Assembly (NCBI RefSeq): GCF_937999985.1
Contig: NZ_CALLDG010000083.1
Coordinates: 1 to 17,382, forward strand
Direction: 5' to 3'
Length of the DNA stretch: 17,382 nucleotides
Source of the DNA: an uncultured Corynebacterium sp.
Lineage (GTDB): Bacteria; Actinomycetota; Actinomycetes; Mycobacteriales; Mycobacteriaceae
The notes under the pieces were generated by a model, which did no database searches, was not told the DNA's origin, and worked only from the letters and a program-made list of their open reading frames with translations. The translations under genes were made by a program, and so were the position numbers. Shown here in pieces: positions 6,678-13,435 of this stretch; positions within the stretch are counted from its first letter, which is position 1; each line of letters begins with the position of its first letter.

Positions 6678-8417
6678 ATGACTACCCCCACCTCAGCCAA
6701 CCCGAGCTCGTCTCGGGGGTCGCGTCTCTTGGCGCCCTGGCGGAGGTTCCAGGAGCAACTGCCCCACCTGGGCCTGGCGGGGTCGCGATCGGCACAGCTG
6801 CACTCAGAATCCGAGGGCGACAATGTGCCGGAAAGCTCTCTGCAGTTCCAGCCCCTGAGCCGCGCGCTTTCCATGCGGCTTTACGCTGCGGTATTCCTGG
6901 GGGCCCTCGGCACCATGCTGGTGACGGTCGGCGGCCTGGGCGCCGGCGCGTTCCCCGTGATCCACAACCCCTATTGGGACTTCCCCGGCGTGAACACGCT
7001 GGCGCGGATGCTGCACTCCACCACCGTTCTGGTTTTCGTGGGCATCGGCTTCCTGGTCTACGGCTGGTTGCTGCTGTTCACCTTCGCTGTCTCCGCACCC
7101 GGCAGCCCCAATCACCCAATCCCGGTGCGGACCTATTGGCGCACATTCTTCGTGTGGGTCACCCCGCTCATGGTCACCCCGCCACTGTTTACCCAGGACA
7201 TCTACTCTTATCTGGCGCAGGGAGCGATCGCCGCGAAGGGCTGGGATCCCTACAGTGCCGGACCCGTAGACCTGCTGGGTATCGACGACCCCTTAGCCCG
7301 TTCCGTGCCTCTGATGTGGGCGCACTCCCCTGCGCCCTATGGGCCGGTGGCGCTGGGCTATGGCGAGGTCATCTCCATGCTCACCGACAACTCCATCATC
7401 CTCGGCATCGTGCTGCACCGGTTGGTGGCCATCCTGGGGCTGGCCTTAAGCGGTTGGGCCCTCGTCCGGTTGGCGCGGCGTTGTGGCGTGTCGAGTGGAG
7501 CTGCATTGTGGCTGGGCGTGTTGAATCCGCTGGCGATCCTGCACCTGGTCGGCGGCATCCACAACGAAGCTGCCTTGATCGGCCTTCTGCTCGCAGGCCT
7601 GGAACTTGTGTTGCGCGGCGTGGATAACGAAGAACGCCCCCTCACCAGCCGCTGGATACTCATTATCGGCGGGTTTGGCCTGATCGCAATGGCCGGCCTA
7701 GTCAAAGTCACGGCCTTCATTGGCCTGGGCTTCGCCGGTGCAGCACTCGCCCGCTGGTTCGGCGGGCGCCTGGTGGACCTCTTTTCTGCTGCGGCCGTCG
7801 CCGTAGTGGTCGCAACTGCAACCTCCGTCGCATTCTCCCTCGTCACCGGGGTCGGCTTCGGCTGGATCACCTCCCAGGGTGGCGCAGCGGAGATCATCTC
7901 CTGGATGTCGATCACCACCTCCCTCGGCCTGTCTTCTGGAGCGCTCGGTGCCGTTCTGGGGCTGGGCGATCACACCGATTCGGCGCTGATCGTCTTCCGC
8001 ACCCTCGGTCTTCTCGTGGGCGCGTTCTGGGTCGTCCGCATGCTGTGGGCCTCTTTCCGAGGCCGTATCCACCCCGTAGGCGGACTGGGCGTGGCCACCC
8101 TCATCCTGGTGCTCTTCTTCCCCGTCGTGCACCCCTGGTACCTCCTGTGGGCGATCCTTCCCCTCGCCGCTTGGGCGAACCGGCGCGCGTTCCACCTCAC
8201 GGCCGTGATCTACTCGGTGGTGTTCAGCTTCTTCATCCTTCCCCGCGGACTTTCCCTGCCAACCTCTACAGTGATCTACATCTACGCGATGAGCCTCGTG
8301 TTCTTCCTGGTAGCAGTTGTGGCCCTGCGGGCCCTGGCGGCCCACAACGCAGATCTGGCCGAGGCCCTGTCGTTTCGTTCCGATAAACTCCGGCGAGCAG
8401 TAGGCGCTACTACGTAA
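6678..8417 (+). CDS. mptB: MptB, polyprenol-phosphomannose-dependent alpha-1,6-mannosyltransferase
   Basis: A 579-residue polytopic membrane protein of the GT-C fold, with about a dozen hydrophobic helices from residue 67 on. MptB uses polyprenyl-phosphate mannose to start or extend the alpha-1,6-mannan core of lipomannan and lipoarabinomannan in the mycolate cell envelope; this is family knowledge. Conserved features include TQDIYSYLAQGAIAAKGWDPY (about 172-192) with Asp174 as the likely catalytic acidic residue, SPAPYGPVALG (217-227), and HNEA (295-298). Residues 1-60 are a hydrophilic cytosolic tail. I chose ATG 6678 because TAGTAT ends 8 nt upstream. In-frame starts at 6615 and 6633 would place that promoter inside the gene. 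In C. glutamicum and M. tuberculosis, mptB is likewise divergent from sufR, which supports the assignment. Confidence 0.9.
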   Translation: MTTPTSANPSSSRGSRLLAPWRRFQEQLPHLGLAGSRSAQLHSESEGDNVPESSLQFQPLSRALSMRLYAAVFLGALGTMLVTVGGLGAGAFPVIHNPYWDFPGVNTLARMLHSTTVLVFVGIGFLVYGWLLLFTFAVSAPGSPNHPIPVRTYWRTFFVWVTPLMVTPPLFTQDIYSYLAQGAIAAKGWDPYSAGPVDLLGIDDPLARSVPLMWAHSPAPYGPVALGYGEVISMLTDNSIILGIVLHRLVAILGLALSGWALVRLARRCGVSSGAALWLGVLNPLAILHLVGGIHNEAALIGLLLAGLELVLRGVDNEERPLTSRWILIIGGFGLIAMAGLVKVTAFIGLGFAGAALARWFGGRLVDLFSAAAVAVVVATATSVAFSLVTGVGFGWITSQGGAAEIISWMSITTSLGLSSGALGAVLGLGDHTDSALIVFRTLGLLVGAFWVVRMLWASFRGRIHPVGGLGVATLILVLFFPVVHPWYLLWAILPLAAWANRRAFHLTAVIYSVVFSFFILPRGLSLPTSTVIYIYAMSLVFFLVAVVALRALAAHNADLAEALSFRSDKLRRAVGATT

Positions 8418-8433
8418 AACGCTGCTAGGGGGC

Positions 8434-8439
8434 TAGACT
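8434..8439 (+). promoter_or_regulatory. Probable -10 element of a leaderless ABC transporter promoter
   Basis: TAGACT fits TANNNT and ends 8 nt before the ATG at 8448. No Shine-Dalgarno sequence lies in between. It sits in the 30-nt gap after mptB, so the transporter pair probably has its own start site in addition to any read-through. Confidence 0.55.
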
Positions 8440-8447
8440 TTCACATC

Positions 8448-9446
8448 ATGACCACAAGACCTGAAACCCAGGCAACCCAAGCAGCTCCAGCGCGGGCGAG
8501 CTCTTCCGTCCTTCAGCTCCGCGACGTAGCCAAAACCTACGGCGAGCGCCGCGCCGTCGACGGGCTGAGCCTCGAGCTGGCCGCCGGCCAGGTGCTCGCT
8601 CTCCTCGGCCCGAATGGCGCTGGCAAGACCACGACCGTCGAAATGTGCGAGGGCTTCATCCGCCCCACCGAGGGCACCATTCGTGTGTTCGGCAAGGATC
8701 CGGCCGTCGAATCGGACGAGGTCCGCAGTCGCATCGGGGTAATGCTGCAAGGTGGTGGCGCGTACCCCGGAATCCGCGTGGGCGAGATGTTGCGGCTGGT
8801 GGCGTCATACTCGAAAAACCCCTTGGACCCCGACTGGCTGCTCGAGACCGTCGGGCTGACCGGTCACGAAAAGACACCCTACCGGCGCCTATCGGGCGGC
8901 CAACAGCAGCGCCTGAGTCTGGCCTGCGCACTGGTGGGGCGCCCCGAGCTGGTGTTCCTGGACGAGCCGACCGCCGGCCTGGACGCCCAGTCCCGCCTGG
9001 CGGTGTGGGATCTGGTGGCCTCGCTGAAGCGCGACGGCGTGGCGGTGGTGCTGACCACCCACCTGATGGACGAGGCTGAGGCGCTGGCCGACCAGGTGGT
9101 CATCATTGATTCCGGTCGCGTGGTCGCTTCGGGCACACCGGAGGAGATGATGTCGGGCCGTGACCCGAACTCCACCGGTGCGTGGCTTGCGGTGCAGGTT
9201 GATTCCGACGCCGCACTCCCCGCTGTCTCCGCGGCCATTGCCAAGCGCGCGGAGATGCCGGTGACGGTGGACGAGCTGCGCCCCCGCCACTTCAGAATCG
9301 AGGCCGAGGAACTGAGCCCGCAGTTGGTTGCAGCGGTGGCCGAGGCTTTCGCCGATGAATCCGTGATGATCAACCAACTCGAGGTCAACAGGCAGTCGCT
9401 GGAGGACGTCTTCCTCTCTATCACCGGAAAGGACATCCGCTCATGA
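8448..9446 (+). CDS. ABC transporter ATP-binding protein (DrrA/CcmA-like)
   Basis: A 332-residue ATPase of an ABC-2 type exporter. Walker A is GPNGAGKT at 54-61, the signature is LSGGQQQR at 148-155, Walker B is LVFLDEP at 168-174, and the H-loop is TTHLMDEAEA at about 204-213. The C-terminal 100 residues form the extra domain common in DrrA-type exporters. It overlaps the permease gene by four bases (ATGA), which indicates coupled translation. Its substrate is unknown. The pair is conserved between mptB and ctaA in C. glutamicum and M. tuberculosis (from memory), so a housekeeping role in the envelope or in heme/respiratory assembly is a reasonable inference, not a demonstrated one. The start follows a TAGACT element without a Shine-Dalgarno sequence. 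Confidence 0.93.
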   Translation: MTTRPETQATQAAPARASSSVLQLRDVAKTYGERRAVDGLSLELAAGQVLALLGPNGAGKTTTVEMCEGFIRPTEGTIRVFGKDPAVESDEVRSRIGVMLQGGGAYPGIRVGEMLRLVASYSKNPLDPDWLLETVGLTGHEKTPYRRLSGGQQQRLSLACALVGRPELVFLDEPTAGLDAQSRLAVWDLVASLKRDGVAVVLTTHLMDEAEALADQVVIIDSGRVVASGTPEEMMSGRDPNSTGAWLAVQVDSDAALPAVSAAIAKRAEMPVTVDELRPRHFRIEAEELSPQLVAAVAEAFADESVMINQLEVNRQSLEDVFLSITGKDIRS

Positions 9447-10234
9447 GTACCACCAGCCGCTTCGAGCCAGGATTCTTTGCCCCCGCACCCCAGCAGGCGA
9501 AGTCCGGCGACATCGTAAAGGCCCAGGCCAAGATCGAATCGCTGCTCTTCTTGCGCCACGGGGAGCAGCAATTGCTCTCTATGGTCATCCCGCTGGGGCT
9601 GCTTGTTGGTTTGACGCTGGTTCCCGGCGATGACGCATCCCACGCAGTCAGCCGCATCTTCCCCATGGCTTTGGCTATTGCGCTGATGGGCGCGGGCTTC
9701 ACGGGCCAGGCCATCGCGGTGGCCTTCGACCGGCGCTATGGGGCTCTGAAGCGCATCGGTGCGGCGGGTGTGCCCACCTGGGCGCTGATCGCGGGCAAAG
9801 TTGTTGCAGTGTGCATCGTGGTCTTGCTGCAGGTGTTGGTGCTTTCCATTGCCTCGTTCGCACTGGGATGGCGCCCGGACATCGTGGGGCTGCCCGCGGC
9901 TTTGGTGACGGCGGTGCTCGGAGTTGCGGCCTTCACCAGCCTGGGGCTGCTGCTGGGCGGCACGCTGAGCTCGGAGCTGGTGCTTGCGTTGGGCAATACG
10001 ATCTGGTTCGTGCTGCTGGGCGCAGCTGTGTACACCACTATGACCACCCCGGCAGGCGAAGATGTGAATGCCCTCCTTATGGCTGTACCCTCGGTGGCAC
10101 TAATGGAAGGCTTCCACACCGCAGTGGTCGCCGGTGGATTCAACTGGTTGGCGCTTTTGAGCCTGGCTGTGTGGGCCGTAATCGGTTCGGTTTTTGCGTT
10201 GAAGCTTTTCCGTTTCACCATGGAGAGCGACTAG
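9443..10234 (+). CDS. ABC-2 type transporter permease
   Basis: A 263-residue membrane protein with about six hydrophobic helices (roughly residues 45-60, 73-93, 112-140, 150-172, 178-197 and 228-252) and a cytosolic amino end of about 40 residues. It contains the AFDRRYGALKRIGAAGVPTWALIAGK region typical of ABC-2 permeases: a charged cytosolic loop followed by a helix, around residues 94-119. It is the membrane partner of the ATPase encoded just upstream, whose stop codon overlaps this start by four bases. Two copies of each subunit would form the exporter. No extracellular domain or accessory lipoprotein gene is present nearby. The substrate is not known. Confidence 0.9.
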   Translation: MSTTSRFEPGFFAPAPQQAKSGDIVKAQAKIESLLFLRHGEQQLLSMVIPLGLLVGLTLVPGDDASHAVSRIFPMALAIALMGAGFTGQAIAVAFDRRYGALKRIGAAGVPTWALIAGKVVAVCIVVLLQVLVLSIASFALGWRPDIVGLPAALVTAVLGVAAFTSLGLLLGGTLSSELVLALGNTIWFVLLGAAVYTTMTTPAGEDVNALLMAVPSVALMEGFHTAVVAGGFNWLALLSLAVWAVIGSVFALKLFRFTMESD

Positions 10235-10279
10235 CGGGAAACGCCTAGCCGCAATTAGCCCCGCCACGTGGGCTTCCGA

Positions 10280-10285
10280 TAGTCT
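10280..10285 (+). promoter_or_regulatory. Probable -10 element of a leaderless ctaA promoter
   Basis: TAGTCT fits TANNNT and ends 7 nt before the GTG at 10293. The 58-nt gap after the permease gene contains no clear terminator and no well-spaced -35 element. Confidence 0.5.
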
Positions 10286-10292
10286 TAAAGGC

Positions 10293-11375
10293 GTGCTTGA
10301 GACTATGAAACAACGCGCCGCGGAGGAGAGAAATCCCTTCGTCCGAGCGCTGCTGAAGCTGTACGCCTTTGCACATGCAGCCGACCGCAGGTTTGGCTTT
10401 CCTCGGCCCGTTACCGCGCCGACGATCCGGCGCCAGCGGCTCTTCGCCATCATCCTGTTGGCCTGCCAGACGGGAATCACCTTCACCGGCTCGCTGGTGC
10501 GCGTCACGGGCTCCGGCTTGGGCTGCGACACGTGGCCGCAGTGCCACCCGGGCTCTCTGTTTCCTGTTGCTGGCTCCGCGCCGTGGATTCACCAACTGAT
10601 CGAGTTCGGCAACCGAACGCTGACGTTCGTACTGATCATCGCCGCCCTGGTGTGCTTCATTGCCGTGGTGCGCGCGGCGCGGCGCTCCGCGATTCTCCAC
10701 CTGGCCTTTATCCAGGGCATCGGCATTATCGTCCAGGCCGTGCTGGGTGGCATCACCGTGCACATGGACCTGATGTGGTGGACCGTTGCCCTGCACTTCT
10801 TACCCAGCATGCTGCTGGTCTTCCTGGCCGCGAAGCTGGTGGTGCGCATCGGGGAACCCGACGATGGTGAGATGCATCCCCTGATGCCACGCCCTCTGCG
10901 TATTCTCACCGACGGATCCGCGCTGAGCCTGGCAATCGTCCTGATTACCGGCACCCTGGTGACCGGCGCCGGTCCGCACGCGGGCGACGAGGCAATTCTT
11001 CCGGAGCACCGCCTGCAGGTGCCACTCATCGACATGGCACACATCCACGCCGGTTTCATGTACCTCTACCTGGGCCTGACCGTTGGCTTGCTGGCGGGCG
11101 TGTTCGCGCTAAACCTGGAGCACCGCATCAAGACAGCCTCCTACTGGGTGATCGCAGCGATCATTCTGCAGGCCATTGTTGGCATTATGCAGTACTGGCT
11201 GGGTGTACCCCGCTGGTCGGTGCCGATCCACGTTATCGGCTCGGGGCTTACCACCGCGGCCACCGGCTTCCTCTGGGCCTTGAAGTTCCGCTACAGCGGC
11301 GGCAACTCTACCCTGACGGGCACGACGGCAGGTGACTGCCAGCGTCAGGAGAGCGTTGACGCCAAAGACGGCTAA
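10293..11375 (+). CDS. ctaA: CtaA, heme A synthase (COX15/CtaA family)
   Basis: A 360-residue integral membrane enzyme that oxidises the C8 methyl of heme O to the formyl of heme A for aa3-type cytochrome oxidase. About eight helices are visible between residues 49 and 332. Features include the extracellular GLGCDTWPQCHPGSLFP loop with Cys78 and Cys84 (likely a disulfide pair), Glu104 in IEFGNR, His168 in ALHFLPS, His250/His252 in MAHIHAGF, and His313 in PIHVIGSG. The last three positions are the likely heme ligands. The helix-II position read as E-x-x-H in Bacillus is E-F-G-N here. The start is probably GTG 10293, 7 nt after TAGTCT. ATG 10305 (four residues shorter) is the alternative; neither has a good Shine-Dalgarno sequence. 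It works with CtaB, encoded nearby on the other strand. Confidence 0.94.
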   Translation: MLETMKQRAAEERNPFVRALLKLYAFAHAADRRFGFPRPVTAPTIRRQRLFAIILLACQTGITFTGSLVRVTGSGLGCDTWPQCHPGSLFPVAGSAPWIHQLIEFGNRTLTFVLIIAALVCFIAVVRAARRSAILHLAFIQGIGIIVQAVLGGITVHMDLMWWTVALHFLPSMLLVFLAAKLVVRIGEPDDGEMHPLMPRPLRILTDGSALSLAIVLITGTLVTGAGPHAGDEAILPEHRLQVPLIDMAHIHAGFMYLYLGLTVGLLAGVFALNLEHRIKTASYWVIAAIILQAIVGIMQYWLGVPRWSVPIHVIGSGLTTAATGFLWALKFRYSGGNSTLTGTTAGDCQRQESVDAKDG

Positions 11376-11427
11376 GATTCTGAGTCAAAGGCTAACGCCC
11401 ATTTGATCCCGAAGAGGGGGCCGAATC

Positions 11428-12222
11428 ATGACTCAGCCGACGAGGATGCCGCGCACCACTTTGAAGTTCTATTCAGGTGTAGATACTCCACTTGTGCCTG
11501 GGAGGGGCGAAAGCTATTACACCACTCCTAACCCTATGCGGGATAGCAGAGGGAGCTTTCAAGCCGTGAGCGCGGCGGGTCCTCCGCCGTACTCACAGGA
11601 TGTGCCATTACGTATTTTTATCCTCGTGGCAGCTGGACTCTTCGGTGTTGTCTTTGCAGTCATCGCCCTCATGATGCCATTCGGTAGTGCTCGCGGCGCG
11701 GATTCCACGGGCGACAGTCTCCATTTCATGAACGCCTTCTTCTTTATTGGTGGGATCGCCTTCGTCATGGCCGTGGGCTTTTTGACCAACAGCACACTTT
11801 CGCGACGCAGGAGAATAGCTACTGCCTGGAAGAATGGTTGGATCGATTACTACCCGGCGCTGGTCGGGCAGATTTATCACACTCGCAGGGTTTTGCGCAA
11901 GGGCAATGACTTAGGCTCGAATTTTTTGTACTACTACCGGGCACCACTCCAAGTGCTCTACCCGGATGGCTCATTCCGGCAGATGCAGTCTTTTGAATTC
12001 GAGATGAGGGCCAGGCCCGACTGGTATCGCAGGCGTTGCAATATGGCCACATCGGCGCAAACCGCTGTCGCGAATGGTTGGAACAATAACGGATGGGCAA
12101 TCGTCGGTATACGTTGCTTTCCCGGGCAGACGCATGCCGAACTCGACCCCGGACTCACGCACCAACAGTGCGAAGCCGTATTCAACCTCGCCGAGCGCAA
12201 CTGGCTCAGGACGGCTTGGTGA
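11428..12222 (+). CDS. Hypothetical membrane protein with two predicted helices
   Basis: A 264-residue protein that I do not recognise. Residues 1-60 are polar and rich in proline, serine and glycine. Two hydrophobic segments lie at about 61-83 and 100-121, followed by the basic cluster SRRRRIATAWK (125-135), so both ends probably face the cytoplasm. The remaining ~135 residues are soluble and rich in Trp and Tyr (YYPALVGQIY, FLYYYRAPLQVLYPDGSFR, NGWNNNGWAIVGIRCFPG). Cysteines are at 204, 230 and 248. GAGGGGG about 8-13 nt before the ATG can serve as a ribosome site. The gene uses AGG, AGA and ATA codons and has more A+T than its neighbours, which suggests a different origin. From memory, C. 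glutamicum carries a quinone oxidoreductase gene in this gap instead. It converges on ctaB with 17 nt between the stops. Confidence 0.8.
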   Translation: MTQPTRMPRTTLKFYSGVDTPLVPGRGESYYTTPNPMRDSRGSFQAVSAAGPPPYSQDVPLRIFILVAAGLFGVVFAVIALMMPFGSARGADSTGDSLHFMNAFFFIGGIAFVMAVGFLTNSTLSRRRRIATAWKNGWIDYYPALVGQIYHTRRVLRKGNDLGSNFLYYYRAPLQVLYPDGSFRQMQSFEFEMRARPDWYRRRCNMATSAQTAVANGWNNNGWAIVGIRCFPGQTHAELDPGLTHQQCEAVFNLAERNWLRTAW

Positions 12223-12239
12223 TCTTCTTTGTCGTGATG

Positions 12240-13178
12240 TTAGCCGAGCACTGCCTGGGCGAGCGTCTGCCAACCCAGCACCGCGTCCACGGAGAGAGCG
12301 ACGAAGAGGATAGACAGGTAGTTGTTCGACAGGAAGAACAGCTGCATCGGCTTCACCGGCGTACCCTTCTTTACGCCCTGGTGCAGCAGGTGAGCCTTGA
12401 TGATGAACCAGCCGCCGGAGAGCAGTGCGGCAGCCAAATAGATCCAGCTAGCTGCCGGGACTAGCAGAAGCGAAGTGATGACGGTCGCCCAGGTATAAGC
12501 CAGGATCTGGCGCGTAACCTGCAGTGGGGGCTTGACCACGGGCATCATGGGCACACCCGCGGCCTCGTAGTCCTCGCGGTAGCGCATTCCCAGAGCCCAG
12601 GTATGCGGCGGCGTCCAAAAGAAGATAATCATGAACAAAATGAGCGCCTGTACCCACGAAGACCACCCGGCGTGGAAGGCACCGCCGTTGTTATCGGTGA
12701 TGACTGCCCAGCCGACAATCACCGGCATGCAGCCCGCAGCGCCGCCCCAGATGACGTTCTGCCAGGTACGGCGCTTGAGCCACTTAGTGTAGACAAAAAC
12801 ATAGAACCAGTTCGTCAGCACGATAAATCCGGCGGCCAGCCAGGAGTGGCACAAGAAGCCAAGCCACAGCACAGAGGCAATCAGCAGCACCCAGGCGAAG
12901 ATGCGAGCCTCGCCGACGGAGACGGTTTCGCGGGCGGTCGGGCGGCGGCGGGTGCGGCGCATCAGCTGGTCGATGTCGTGGTCGACCACGTTGTTGAACG
13001 TGTTAGCCGCGCCGGCGCCCATCCAGCCGCCGATGAGCGTCAAGAGGATAAGGCCGAAGTGCACTTCGCCGCGCGCTGCCTGCAACATCGCAGGGATCGT
13101 GGCCACCAGCAGCAATTCAATGACCCTGGGTTTGGTCAGTGCTAGATATGCCTTGGCCGTCTCAGCGAATGTCTTCAC
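12240..13178 (-). CDS. ctaB: CtaB, heme O synthase (protoheme IX farnesyltransferase)
   Basis: A 312-residue UbiA-family prenyltransferase with about nine helices that transfers a farnesyl group to heme B to give heme O, the substrate of CtaA. The first aspartate motif is N62-x3-D66-x3-D70 in NNVVDHDID, followed by the basic MRRTRRRPT loop typical of CtaB. The second aspartate region is YREDYEAAGVPMMP. The TKPRVIELLLVATIPAML segment near the amino end is very characteristic of actinobacterial CtaB. I chose GTG 13178 because GGAGG and GAGG lie 6-11 nt upstream and the protein then begins about ten residues before the first conserved helix. GTG 13196 (six residues longer) has no usable spacing. 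The open frame reaching 13463 would overlap the tkt start and is rejected. Confidence 0.93.
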   Translation of the reverse strand: MKTFAETAKAYLALTKPRVIELLLVATIPAMLQAARGEVHFGLILLTLIGGWMGAGAANTFNNVVDHDIDQLMRRTRRRPTARETVSVGEARIFAWVLLIASVLWLGFLCHSWLAAGFIVLTNWFYVFVYTKWLKRRTWQNVIWGGAAGCMPVIVGWAVITDNNGGAFHAGWSSWVQALILFMIIFFWTPPHTWALGMRYREDYEAAGVPMMPVVKPPLQVTRQILAYTWATVITSLLLVPAASWIYLAAALLSGGWFIIKAHLLHQGVKKGTPVKPMQLFFLSNNYLSILFVALSVDAVLGWQTLAQAVLG

Positions 13179-13192
13179 CGGCTGCCTCGCCT
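13179..13192 (-). promoter_or_regulatory. Ribosome binding site that decides the ctaB start
   Basis: On the minus strand GGAGGCGAGG precedes the GTG at 13178 by about 6 nt. It supports the shorter ctaB product over the long upstream extension. Confidence 0.65.
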
Positions 13193-13225
13193 CCACCTTC
13201 TCGAATATTTTCCGAATCGCGTCTA

Positions 13226-13231
13226 ACGCTA
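13226..13231 (-). promoter_or_regulatory. Possible -10 element for ctaB
   Basis: TAGCGT on the minus strand fits TANNNT and would give a leader of about 40 nt with the Shine-Dalgarno sequence noted above. No clear -35 element is visible. The 8-bp dyad at 13244-13268 covers the expected -35/spacer area. Confidence 0.3.
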
Positions 13232-13243
13232 CCCGAGCGCGGG

Positions 13244-13268
13244 GTGCAGGCCGAAACAGAGCCTGCAC
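13244..13268. repeat. Perfect 8-bp inverted repeat upstream of ctaB
   Basis: GTGCAGGC and GCCTGCAC are separated by 9 nt (CGAAACAGA). The repeat lies 66-90 nt upstream of the ctaB start. It could be an operator or an RNA hairpin. No run of T follows on either strand, so it is not a typical intrinsic terminator. Confidence 0.6.
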
Positions 13269-13319
13269 TCGCCCATCTTCATATGGTCGTACGGAAGCTC
13301 CAAATAGTTCCCGCGGTGT

Positions 13320-13334
13320 GCAAAAAATTTTTGC
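13320..13334. repeat. 15-bp AT-rich palindrome between ctaB and tkt
   Basis: GCAAAAAATTTTTGC is a perfect dyad around a central base, set in GC-rich DNA. It lies 142-156 nt upstream of ctaB and 102-116 nt upstream of tkt. An A-tract/T-tract dyad of this kind can bend DNA or bind a regulator; no regulator is assigned. Confidence 0.6.
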
Positions 13335-13390
13335 CCCGAAATTCCGGCCTGCAACTGCGCCCACTGGCCACAGCGAACGACTACGACCAT

Positions 13391-13396
13391 TAGTAT
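13391..13396 (+). promoter_or_regulatory. Probable -10 element for tkt
   Basis: TAGTAT fits TANNNT and would start a transcript about 33-35 nt before the tkt GTG, leaving room for the GAAAGG ribosome site. No strong -35 element is visible at 16-18 nt. Confidence 0.4.
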
Positions 13397-13435
13397 GTAT
13401 GGGGTATTCGGCTTGATGAAGAAAGGCAACTGACA

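Noticed and set aside
10234..10264. Possible terminator between the permease gene and ctaA (GCGGG ... CCCGC)
   Set aside because: The stem is only 5 bp with a 21-nt loop, and no T-run follows.
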